Assembly (NCBI GenBank): GCA_038373885.1
Contig: JAWZYV010012268.1
Location: 124,001-188,000, forward strand
From: Cheiracanthium punctorium
Taxonomy: Eukaryota > Arthropoda > Arachnida > Araneae > Cheiracanthiidae
Reading direction: 5' to 3'
DNA: 64,000 nt
Positions 13,401 through 25,400 of this stretch are shown one piece after another. Each line of letters starts with the position of its first letter. Positions within the stretch are counted from its first letter, which is position 1. The translations under genes and the position numbers were made by a program. The notes below the pieces were generated by a model. The model was given only the letters and a program-made list of their open reading frames with translations. It did no database searches and was not told the origin of the DNA.

Positions 13401-16400
13401 CCCATTAACAACGGGAACACCAGTTTGCCGAGTTTTCGCCTAGCGCAGCTTGGGCCACTGCACACTCCCTCCGCAGTCTTGAACTCACCTTATTTCGAGA
13501 CAAAACGTTCAGGGCAATGGACAGTTTGTCCTGAACGAGTGGTCACACCTTTTGTTTTTGTTGGTTGTGCAATATTACAGTCTTGAGTGACATTGCTTGT
13601 CAGGAAAGCTGGTTTCAGCCGGTCAATGAATATTGTGGATTTTTGTCCCTTGATGTCCACATGAAAAGTTTTCTCCTGTTTTTTTTTAAGACTTTAAACG
13701 GTCCATCATATGGGCTTTGAAGAGGTTTTTTACAAAAATTTCGTTTTTGTGTCATTTCGTACAACAACATGCGAGCAGTCTTTTAAATGTGGATGAACGA
13801 AAATGGCTTTACTACCATGCCTCGAAGCAGGAATTGGTCGTATAGTTTTAAAATACTCTTAAGTCCACAACCAGCTGCTTTGGAGAAATCTTAATAGGCA
13901 AGGGTTGAAAAAACTCACCTGGAAGTCGCAAGCTGGTGCTGTATACCAATTCCGCTGTTGTTGATTCCATGTCTGGTTTAAACACAGTTCGGAAACCAAG
14001 CAAAATAGATGGTAAAATCTCAGTCCACTGGTTGGTACAGTATGCTTTTAGCGTTGATTTCAGGGGGCGATGAAATTCCTCCACAAGGCCGTTGGCCTGT
14101 GGATGATAAGGTGACAATCTGAGACGTTTGATTCCAAGAAGCTGTGTCAGGGAGCTCTCGAATTGCCAACCTTGGTCAGTTGTTATTCATGCTGGAACAC
14201 CAAAATGTGACATCCATGTGCTGTAAAAAGCTTTGGCGATGGTCTCAGCCGTCATGTCTCGTATGGGCGTGGCTTCTGGCCAGCGGGTGTATCTGTCAAT
14301 CATCGTGAGGATATAATAATTTCCTCTGGACAGAGGCAAAGGTCCCATAATGTCTAGGTGTACATGTTCAAACCTGTGAGTCTGAGTTTGAAATGAGCCT
14401 ACGGGGATTTAGTATGACGGGGGTTACTTTTGCTTTTTGGCAAGGGATACACTGTCTTAACCAAGTTGTGCAATCTTTATTAATAGAAGGCCATACGAAT
14501 CGTGATTTAATTAGCTTAACGCTACTTCTAATACCAGGATGTGACATATTATGTAAAGTTAAGAAAACGTCATGTCGAAATGGTAATGGAATGTAAGGTC
14601 TTGCATTACCTGTCGATAAATCATAATATAAAGGGATTGTCTGATCAGGCAAAATAATTTGTTTTAGTTGTAAGTTTCCAGGATTGCTAATTAATTTGTT
14701 TAATTCGGAATCGTTTTGTTGTGCTTTAGTGATTTCTTCGTAATCTATTGGGCTGGGCATTGTTATAACATCGATAATAGAAAGCATGTCTGCAGTAATA
14801 TTTTCCAATCCCTTTATGTGATGTATGTCCGTTGTAAACTGCGATATGAAATCTAATTGTCTTGATTGTCTGGGGGATAACTTCTCGGAACGCTGGCGAA
14901 AAGCGAACATTAGAGGTTTATGATCGGTGAATAGGGAAAAACACCTAGCTTCGACCATGTGTCAGAAGTGTTTAATCGCAGCATATGCTGCAAGGAGTTC
15001 CCTATCGTAGGCACTGTAATTACGCTCTGCAGGAGAAAGTTTTCTCAAGAAAAAGATTAACGGTTGCAAATTGTTATCCACTAACTGAGAAAGCACCCTA
15101 CCAATGGCGAAATCTGAAGCATCGACCTCCAATATTAATTTAGCATCCGGGTTGGGGTGAGCTAAGAGGACTGCCGAAATTAGTTGTTTGCACTTTTGAA
15201 ATTCTACTTCAGCTTTTTCAGACCATTCCATTTTCATTTTGTCATTTTTTTTTTCGCTCCTTTCAGATAGCTAGTTAACATTGTTTGATGCTATGCTACG
15301 TTAGGTAAAAATCGACGGTAAAAATTAAAAAATCTGAGAAATCGTTGCAGATCTTTGATCATTGTTGGCTGTGGGTAATTTAAAATAGGTAAAACTTTAT
15401 CGGGTAAGGGTTTGGTTCCATTTTGCTTTTGCAGTGTTAATCCAAATGTTAACAGTTGCCAAATGTTAGCAGTTACCAAATGTTGCAGTGTTAATAAAAA
15501 TACATTTAGCAGTGTTAATCGTTAAACCGTACTGATTCATTTTTTCGAACACCTGACTGACATGAGTTTTATGTTTGTCTTCAGTTTTACTAAAAATCAA
15601 AACATCATCGAGATATACAAAACAAAAGTTTAGATCGCCCAAAATTTCGTTCATAAATCGTTGAAAAGTTTGCGCCGCTCCACATAACCCAAAGTTTAAA
15701 AATGGAAACTCGAAAAGTCCAAATGGTATGCATACTGCCGTTTTTTTAATATGATCTGGGTGTACCGGAATATAGAAGTATGCTCGTACAATATCAATTT
15801 TAGAAAAAATTTTACATCCATGTAGCGCATTTGAAAATCTTGAATATGAGGTATTGGGTGCCACTGGCGTAGCCAGGATTTTGTTTCGGGAGGTGCACAG
15901 AGAGTTTTGTCCAACCAATTAATTTTCTAATTATTAATCTAGTTAATTAATATTCTAATTAGTAATTAGTAATTAGAAATATTTAATCATTAGGTAATCT
16001 TATTTAAAAATTTTATAATTATTAATTATAATTAGAAATAATATTCTAAGTACTAATTATTACTAAAAATAAGATTCTAATTGTTAATTCTAATTATAAT
16101 ATTACTTAATTAATAATTTCACAAAAATATCCTTAAATATATGTTTAAAGATGCTATTCAGTATTAATTTCGCGAGTTAATTAATAATTCTTCAATATAA
16201 TTATCTCTGTAGATAGATGCTTATGTACCGGTTTGTCTGGCAATTATCTCAACCAGATAAGATTTTTTTTTTTTTAATCCAGGCACGTATCTGCAACTAC
16301 AATAAGTCTTATTCTACAATAAATATATCTAAAGATACTGAAAAGAAAACTAAATAAATGATTTTTAAATCTCAATAAACGTCCATAGTAAAAAATATTT

Positions 16401-19400
16401 CTATATAAAATTTTCTTGTTATAAACAGGAAATATATCAATATATTCCAGATTTTCAATCAGCTCATTTGCAGCTGCATATAACTAATACATACAGGTTC
16501 ATTCAAAATTAGTGTGATCAATTTTAAAAGCATATAATTATTTATGGTAAATTTTAATTTACCACCTGTTTTATTTTAAAAATAAAACGTTTAAATTACC
16601 AATCAAACTACTTTTATTAGTGGGAGTAAATTTGGCTCCGAAATTAGATCCTCAAACTCGAAACGAAATTTTTAAGCTTTTGTAGGATGGTTGCTCAAAT
16701 TCTGTTATAAATAAAGCATTTAAAATTCAGAAAAGGCATTTTTCTAATGTATAATTATCTAAACTTTGAAAAGAAATAAAATATGGCTGGCAATCAAGAG
16801 CTCCAGGGGGAAAATATGGACGAATGGAAGTCCTTGATGAAAAAGAATAAAAGAAGCTGAAAAGACTTATCGTTGTAGAAAATCCTCTTCCTCAAAGAAC
16901 TTTAGAAAAGAAACTACAGATATCCCAATCAACAATTTGTCGTCGGATAAAGAAAATTGCCCATAAAAATTGAAGAAACTAGTTTGTCATCAAATATCTG
17001 CAAACCCTGTAGGAAAACGAAGAAAACGTTCTTGGCCTCTGTATGGCCTCTTGTTACGCAAAGGTAGATACAAAACATGGATAACTTCTGATGAAGCGTT
17101 GTTTCGTCTGTAATTCACAATTGGCAAAAGGAGGTTCAATATATTTCACGCGAACAGCGTCGCAAAGACGCAGCTGTTACAGAAGGCAAGTTGGACGTTA
17201 GTTACTGTGGTATGGATGGGAATGTCCTCTCAAGGCTTAATAAAACAATTTTTTGTAGAACCAAAGGTTAAAATTGATGTTAAATACTATCAGAATAAAG
17301 TTCTGGAGCTCATGATCAAAGAAAGTAAGCATCTTTAACCTCAAGAAAACTTTGCTTTACACCAAGATTCTATACCAAGTCATACTGGAAGGTCAACTGT
17401 CAAATGGCTGAAAGATTTAAAAAAAAAAAAAATTAACTTTATTTCTCCTGAAAAATGGCTACTATCATCCCTTGACTGTGCTAATTGCGATTATTTTTTT
17501 ATGGGATACTTAAAAACTATTAAATAGACATAAGGTAAGAACACTTTAAGGGCTTTAAAAAGCAATCCAAGAGGAAGTTGGAAAAATACCTCCAAAAATG
17601 GTCTAAAAAGCTCTTTTGTCTTGACCTAAACGTTTACTTAAAGTGCACTATGCTAAAGGAAACCACATTGAAAATTTTGTGTAAATAAAATTTTATGATG
17701 CTCTGAAATTGGTCACGTTATTTTTTGAATCAACTTGTATTTTATAATGAAGATCACGCAAACACAAACCTATCATTATTTTATAATTAACAGCTACAGA
17801 ACAGTGACGCTAATTTTAAAAAATAAAGCTTTAATTATAATGCACAGGCTGTACTAACTCAGTTTCTTATTGCAATTAATAAGTCAAAATGTACAGTTTT
17901 ATGCAGTAACACATAATTAACTTGGAAAATCTTATGACTAGATTTCTTATTTATCTTTTTTTTTTTTTTCAAAATGCTTGTTTAATATAATGTTGCTCAC
18001 AAATTTAAGATATTCTAAATAATGCAGACACAATATTAAAATAAGAAAGATATAGCTTGGAGAAAATCATCCAAAACTCTGGTTTCTGGAATAAAGTTGA
18101 TCACTAGATTAAAATACCCTACACAATTCAAATACAATATTAAGATAACAAAAATATGACTTAAAGAGAATCTTCCAAAACTTTGCCCTTCTGTATAAGG
18201 TTGGTGACAGGATTAGAATATTATACGTATACAATGCAGAAAATTTTGAAATAACCCAGACATCACTTGAAAAAAAAATTCCGAAACTCTGCTCTTTGGA
18301 ATAAGGTTGACCACAAGATTAAAATTTTCTGCACATTGCTAGCAAAATACGTATTAAAATAACACAGATGTCACTAGAAGAAAATTTTCGAAAATTCTGG
18401 TTTTTGGAATAAAGTTGGTTCAAAATATATAGAATTTTTCTACTTAAGCAGTCTTAAAAAATATAATTAATTGCAAATTTTCGACTTGAATAAGTGTTGA
18501 GTTGTACTTTATAATTTAATTAACATCTAGATTTAAGAACATCTTACATAATATTGGGAAGATTAAATAGTAAAAATACACCGGATTTGATTTTTTAATA
18601 AAAAAAAAAGAAAAAAACAGACTCACAAAACTTTCCTGGACGGATAAGTTCTTAAAATTATTATGGGGGGGGGGTGGGTTGCACTCATCGCTAGTTGGTG
18701 AGTTATAAGTCAGGGGGTGGGCAGTAGAGATGAAATGGACTCAGCCCGAGCCCAAACCAGGCTTGGGCTTGTGAGAAATTTCTGTTTTTTGAAACGTATT
18801 CCTTGTAAACAGATTTTAAAAAGTGATTCATGGAAGAAATAAACTAATTAATATTATAATATATTAATAGTTTGCTGTTATATTTGTCCTTTATTTGCAC
18901 AAACGACAAAATTTATGATATTCTACCACTGAAGTCATTGACTTTTATATACCTATTAGCTGAAATTTCGGGCTCGGGCTTCGGCACCCTGCATAAGTAC
19001 GAAGTTTTAACGTATAATTTAAAAAATAAAAATGAAAATAGGTCTGTTTAATTGTTTGACTTAGAAGAAAAATATATTTAATAGAAAGTTATATTTTAAT
19101 GAACAACTTAATGTCTTATTTTAGAATCAGAAAATAAAGGTATTAAGCTCCGATTTTTCAGAGTAATTTCAAAGCAAAACTCCTGTTCTCATTGGTTGCG
19201 GTTTTAAATTACAAAGGAAAGCAGTTATATAAGAATATTTAATTTTTTTTAAACTGTAAGTAGTAAAAATATTAAGAAGAAAACATTACTGAGAGTAATT
19301 TTTATTTAAAAAATACAGACTTAGTGGACTGTTGATAGACCTTATTTAGTCGTGAGCCGGTTATCCGAAAGAGAAGTCGGATATCCGGTGAGATTTCGGA

Positions 19401-22400
19401 TTGATAAATCAGCCGGATATCAAGTGCATCCCTAGATATTTCAAATATTCATTTATTCTTTACCAGAGCATAGAAAATAGTATTTATAAAGTTTTATAAA
19501 ACTTTAGAACAGAAAAACAAATTACAGATTTACCCTCTTGTCAGTTGAAAGGGTGGGTATAAAGGAAACATTTTTTAAATTACATATCAATGAAAATATG
19601 ATAATACAAATTTTTTAACATACTTAAGAAGATATTATGTCGCATGTATTATGTCATCGTTTATATTATCATTTAAAAACACACAATGAAATATTGAGTA
19701 TTTACTTTAGTTTCTTTCCCTGATGTGCTTTCTGAAGTCTTCTGGAAATATCTGTTCATCTATGGCTTTTTCCGATACCTGTAGATTTGAGTCTTCATTG
19801 TTAGCAGGCAAACTATGTATAATTTTTGGAATTTTATTAAAAATTTCTCCTACTCAACGGGCACTTTCTTGAGGCCATAATCTCTATTCGAACCCACCAA
19901 CTGGATAGAACAGCACACTGTCTGGACCTTGGGAATGGTGGGGAAAGGGCCAGCTTGTGCCCCTCCTTGAAATTTTATCCTTAGTAGAAAGTAATATTTT
20001 TGTATACACCATAGTTTAAAAATACCACAGGTGGCCATGAAAGCTGATAACACTTGGGGATACTTACTTCACAGGGTACAACGGTAACGAGCTGAGGTTA
20101 TAGGGTGAGGGAAATTTTTAGTATCCCGGGAGTAGGATATTTCCCTGATGTATATTTTTCTGGTGTGTAGGCGTGTCGAAAGTCACCTCGGGTTTCGGGT
20201 TAGTGATTAAAGGCACTTTTTAACCTTTTTATTGACTTGTTTTTTCCTTCGTTCTCAATGTGAAAGGATCTAGAAAACGTTTATCAGAAACATTAGACAA
20301 ATATAACACAACAAGGATTCTGAGACGATCCATTTTTACAAATTGCAATATATATATATATATATATAATATATATATACAGCTGAAAAAATTTCGGGGG
20401 GGGGGGGGGTGGGGCACGGGCCCGGTGGGCCCCCCCCCCCGGCCTCACGCCAGTGTTTGGTACCTATGAGGTATATCGTACTCGAGCTACAGGCGTATGC
20501 TTGTATACGATGAATCACCTACAGACGAATGCTTGCAGAAACTTTCAGTACAATGTGCAAAGTTGAAGACCAATGGAGATTTTGAGGGTCCCCAAATAAC
20601 TATTCGAGCATAAATTTGGAACTCCTTTTTAACCGAGTCGTATAGCTTGATGGTGGCTTTAAGCCGTATAGGTTTACTGTAGACAGGTGGGCCAGTTGTA
20701 TTCCTACTGCTAATCAGTAACGTGTATTATGGCTGAACTGCTCTAACTCGAGTAGAAGTCTTTAGTTCACAATACAGAGAAATTCTGTCAACATGATTTA
20801 TGATAATAAGAGACACCTGATATTAGCTTTAATACAGAGCAAATGTTTTGTAGTTTCAGCACAGATTCCATGTCGTATAAGTTTAGTGATGCCGTCTATT
20901 AATCGTCTGTGTTTTTAGGTCTATCAAAAGACCAAAATTTTCTAAAAAGTTGGCACCGATTATTGGCACAGGGACAGAGGCAATCAAAAAATTTCCAAGA
21001 GAAGTTGCGTCTCAGTCCCAAATCAACATTTAATAGTTTTGTACCATATGTAAAATTTTTTGTTATTGGCCGCAAATAGTTCTAACGCGTCGGGGCGTAA
21101 TTTTTTTGTTGTTTTTGGGGGTGGGATACAAGATACATCTGAACCAGAGTCTAGAAGAAATTTCTGATGTAATTTTTTATCAAACACGTATAGGCGACAA
21201 GATTTGTGGGTATCGGTGTTGAGATCGTCAAAATATTTGGGTCGATAACCAATTTTAGTTTCCCTGATTTTTTTTGTTAAAGTTACAAGGCTTGCGGCAT
21301 TTGCGTGCTTTTTTTCCAAAATGATGATGATAATAACATAAGTCCGGACGCTGTCGCGATTGCGACCGCCAAAAAGGTGATTTAGAATATCGCCCACGTG
21401 AGTGCGCTCTCGAACAATCGTGAGATAACCGCTGGACCTGCTGGGAAAGCGAAGCTATTTCTGCGCGTAGGACTGTCACATCGCTGAGGGGGGAACTTCC
21501 GGTCTCACTAGCAAGGTGAGCGGGTTGGCTTACAGAACATACGCCATTGGGGTATGGGTCCGCTCAAACTTCGACGATTTTGTCCGCTAACAGGGCTAAT
21601 TTATCGAGTGACTCCGAGCTCACAGAGAGTATGCTTTGTATGTCGGCAGGGAGTCACTGGAGCAACAATGTTTGCAAAAAATCCTTCATTACGGATTTTC
21701 CGGCAAGTTTGCACATTTTTCTCAAAAAGTGAGAAGGTTTATCATCCCCTAATTGAATTTCGGACAACAGCTTTCGGATCTGCTTGTTTTCCGAATCCGA
21801 AAACTCTTGAATGAGTCGGTCTTTTAAGGCTGAATATTTATTATTTTCAGGTGGTGTAAGTAAAATATCCGATACTGCAGCGGAATCAAAACCAGAAGAA
21901 ACGTGTCGTATGTGTCTGGTCACCACTGATGCAACTCGTTGCTGAGTCTTTTGATCACATCACAAGTACAAGCACAACATAATTAAAACAATAACAACAT
22001 AGCACTTTATTCAGAATTAACCAACACACATAATACACGCATTAACTACAGGAGCACCAGTTTGGTGAGTTTTCGCCTAGCGCAGCTCGGGCCGCTGCAA
22101 GCATATCTAGGTTGCCATGTTTGGCAACTTCATTAAATGATTCAGACTCTTGAAGTAAAAGTAAAAGAATAATGACTTTTTTTTTTTTCAGATTATTCGT
22201 AAGGTTATTTTTTAATAAAAATATTGTGTGCATGTGAAATCGGAGCAGGAATGAAATGTTTTATACTCAAAAGAAAATTGAATTTGGAAATTTTCTGAGA
22301 CTAAAATATGCAACTTTTTAATTTGGTGAAAAATAAAATGGTTGATATGCAATTTTGAGGTGATTCTAGCACTTGGCCCAATTTAATGAGAGCATATTTT

Positions 22401-25400
22401 TAATTTAATGTAAGTTTGCGAGAAATCCACTGTATCATGTGACTGATGCTCTACTTCATTAAATGATGCTAAATAATTTTTTATCATCTACTATTTGGAT
22501 TATGAATCCACCTGAATAAGTTTTTGAAACTTTCATTCAGTTCAAATTGTGCATTTTTCTGCACAGCTTTTCCTCATCTATTTCTAATGTATTACATCCA
22601 GAAAAGGATGTTAGAAGTATGAATTTTAATTTTGTTTAATCACATTCATGAATAATTATATACTTTCCAACTTAATGGAATAAGAAAAGAAAATGGGGAA
22701 GACCCATGGATTATAATACATTAATATATAGCACTTTAGTGCGTATTTAAAATCTGAAAGTGTTTCAGGTTTTCTTACTTTTTTTTCCCCTTTCTGTTTT
22801 TTGATAAAGACCAATATATCCAGAAGATCTTCAGAATTAATATAGGACGAAAATAACTTGAACCTTTTGTAGGTTTTTATCATTTAACCATTTTAGTTTT
22901 ATAACCAGGGGTGGCCCAACGTTGTAATTTAATTTTAAATTCCATTCAGAATTTGAGAGATTTCAGTGCCATGGAAGCCCGTGAGAAACAGGATTCTCTC
23001 CAAACTAGATTTATTAAGATGGCAAACCAACTGGTCGCTGGAAGCGGCTAGTCTAAAATATAAACAATAAAAGCATTTCCCTCCTCAGCAGGCCGCGATA
23101 AAATTAGCAAATGTTGACCGGTCCACAACCATAAGAAGGTTGGGAGCACTGATATACAGGGTGCAGTGTGTCCACTGACAACTAAAAAGTTGACTTTCCT
23201 CTAATTTAAAGATAAGGTGACTTGGGCGACTTTTTTGATCAAAAAACGGCATTTTCATACTGTTCAAGTTTCTGGCTACTTGTACCTTACTCCAGGTGTC
23301 TAATTTGAAAATCAGATTTCTGTTTTTGTCAACTTCCTTTTCTTTTCAAATTTGCTATTGGTCATTCATCAACCGCATTCTAATCCATTTTTTTAAACTG
23401 TGCTATTAAAATAAATGTACTATATATATTAAGGATGCAATGGATATACAGCAAATATACTGCATCTGGCCTATTTTGCCAATATGCAGGATAATTGGCA
23501 GCAACCAGATATTACAAATATCTGGCAATATATCCGGCCTAAAATTATATACTGAGAAATGTAACATAAATGAAGCCCAGTGGTGTAATGGTTAGCGCAC
23601 CGCACTCTCTTGGCTCCTTATTGCTTCAGCTTTGCTTTTATGATCTTCATATTTTCCATCATTTTTTAATTTATTTCATCACCTTTTCTGTCTTTCTGCA
23701 ACAGTTAGTGCCATTTTCCCAGCACTTTTAAGTTGCTTTCTAATTGAAAAATAGAAATGTGCCTAATGTTACACATATTTTATAATACACATTTACACAT
23801 TTTTTATTAAGTTTAAAATTCACAAATGGGACTAATATTAAATATTTAAGAGACTAATATTAAAGATATTTACATGAAGAAAGAGAATATGGCTTTTTAT
23901 GTTATTATGAGTGATGTTACATTAATGTTAGGGCTAATTTATAAAAATTGTTCTCAAGGCAAATATTGTAGTTTAAAGTTTCTGCACTTGTCTAAAATTC
24001 TCATAAATGAACGAAATTTCAATAAAAAATAAGATTTTATACAGACCCATTGATTTCCTTTAGAAAACAAGATGAACTTTCTGCACCTCTAAAGGCAAAA
24101 ATATATGTAAAAATGTTTTGCCAACTTTTCAGCATAATTTTATAGAAACTCACAACCATTTACTTTATTGGGGAAAAAACTATTATTCTTTATAAGAATT
24201 TTTTTTTTCACTGTTGTCTCTAGCTTCATTGAATCACCCTTTAGTGAAATACACTAACAGCACTATTTTTTTTAATTTTAGTAATGTACAATAAGCATTA
24301 CTATGATTTATTCATACACTCCAACAACTACGAATTATCCGTAGTTTATACGGAAAAGAAGTATTAACTACGGAACTACGTGCTCAACGGGAAAACTACG
24401 GAAACGAGTATGCTTATTTAATAAATCCTGTCTGGGGGATGCCGCTACGGCCGAGTTTACGACCATAGTGACATGCAGCTTGGAACCACGAGCCACCGAG
24501 CGGCATACCTCCCGCTCCCCTCCTACTCTCCTTCCACCCCGTCGGTCGCTCTTCCTCCCCCTCCCCCTCAATCCAATGAATCCACGATTGCTCCAAGTGT
24601 CACGTGGTCGGTTACGCTCCTGCATTCCCCCGCATGACGATGACATCAAGGTGAATTCTTATGTGCTGTTCGCCCACTGCGCAGCGCACTATTCTAGAAT
24701 CAAGATAGACCACTAGAGCAGCAGTGTTGCCAGATCTTGCGACTTTCGCAAACGTTTGCTACTTTTGAGAGCATCATGCTACTAAGTTTAAGGTTTAGGA
24801 CAGGATTTTTCTCCAACCAACGGCTGTGACGTCACTTTTGCGACATTTCTAGCAACCTCTTGCGAATTTAGTTCAAAACTTTCTGGTAACACTGGAGCAG
24901 AGCGACCGTAGCCATTTTCTCGTGTTTATGTGTGATAGTTTTCGTTAGATTTCGCTCGCTTTGAAAACAGCTAATATGGATCGCTTCATAAAACGTAATA
25001 TGGATGAGGTTGAAAAAGCCCCGAAAAAAAAGATAAACTGCCAGAAGTTTAGAGACGAGGATAATAAACTTTGGCCTTGCCTTGTTCAGGTAGGGATGGA
25101 TTTGCTCATTGCCTGGTGTGTTCCACAGAATTTTCGGTTGAACACGGTGGACGGGATGACTGCCGACGACATGTGGCTTGTACGAAGCATGTAGAACTCC
25201 TGAAAGCTCAATCTAAACAGCATTCTGTGGAATCATTTTTACTTCCTTGTACGTAGTATAAGGAAGTAATGTGATCCCGAAAAATTTTGGTGGCCAAATT
25301 TCGACAAAAAAGCAGATTTTGACTACCTCTAAATTTAATTTTAAGAATTTTTTCGATGCATCTCATTGTAGGCTAGCATGCGCGATCATATGAACGTGTC

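Larger units (their letters stand above)
15862..20455. mobile_element. 4.6 kb hAT-ended composite element inserted in gypsy RT
   Basis: Left end CACTGGCGTAGCCAGG (15862), right end inverted CACTGGCGTGAGGCC (20455). Flanking 8-mers TTGGGTGC (15854-15861) and TTTGGTAC (20456-20463) agree at 6 of 8; each differs from the expected RT codons at one base, so this is an old target duplication. Removing the insert and one duplication brings the RT fingers and palm back into register. No hAT transposase was recognised inside. The interior holds AT-rich sequence, a mariner relic and roughly 105 bp tandem repeats, and a poly-G/poly-C block near the right end. Confidence 0.75.
13192..22099 (-). mobile_element. 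CsRn1-like Ty3/gypsy LTR retrotransposon, decayed, with nested insertion
   Basis: LTRs at 13192-13462 and 21927-22099 begin TG and end CA. The 4 bp flanks AGCA (13188-13191 and 22100-22103) are identical. Directly inside the 5' LTR (minus strand) is TGGTGACC, the start of a tRNA-Trp-type primer binding site. Gag has an unusual C-H-C-C knuckle ([17 protein letters not shown]), and this combination is typical of the CsRn1 clade. Minus-strand order is gag, protease, RT, RNase H, integrase, but with stops and frameshifts throughout. A 4.6 kb hAT-ended insertion splits RT. Confidence 0.88.

Noticed and set aside
18710..18990. Possible hAT MITE between 'cagggggtgggcag' and 'cggcaccctg'
   Set aside because: Subterminal 'gcccgagccc' pairs, but flanks ATAAGT are offset by one base and the ends are uneven; left as a comment only.
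15845..20474. 10 bp TATGAGGTAT repeat as the target duplication of a MULE-type element
   Set aside because: Both copies fit the RT coding sequence, and the 8-mers directly at the hAT-type tips explain the junction better.
23577..23615. Possible tRNA gene
   Set aside because: Only the 5' half with an A-box is present, with no T-arm or CCA-proximal part; treated as a SINE head fragment.
24368..24649. 93-codon Arg/Gly-rich frame on the minus strand
   Set aside because: It falls in a GC-rich leader in front of the hAT transposase, has low complexity and no family; more likely compositional.
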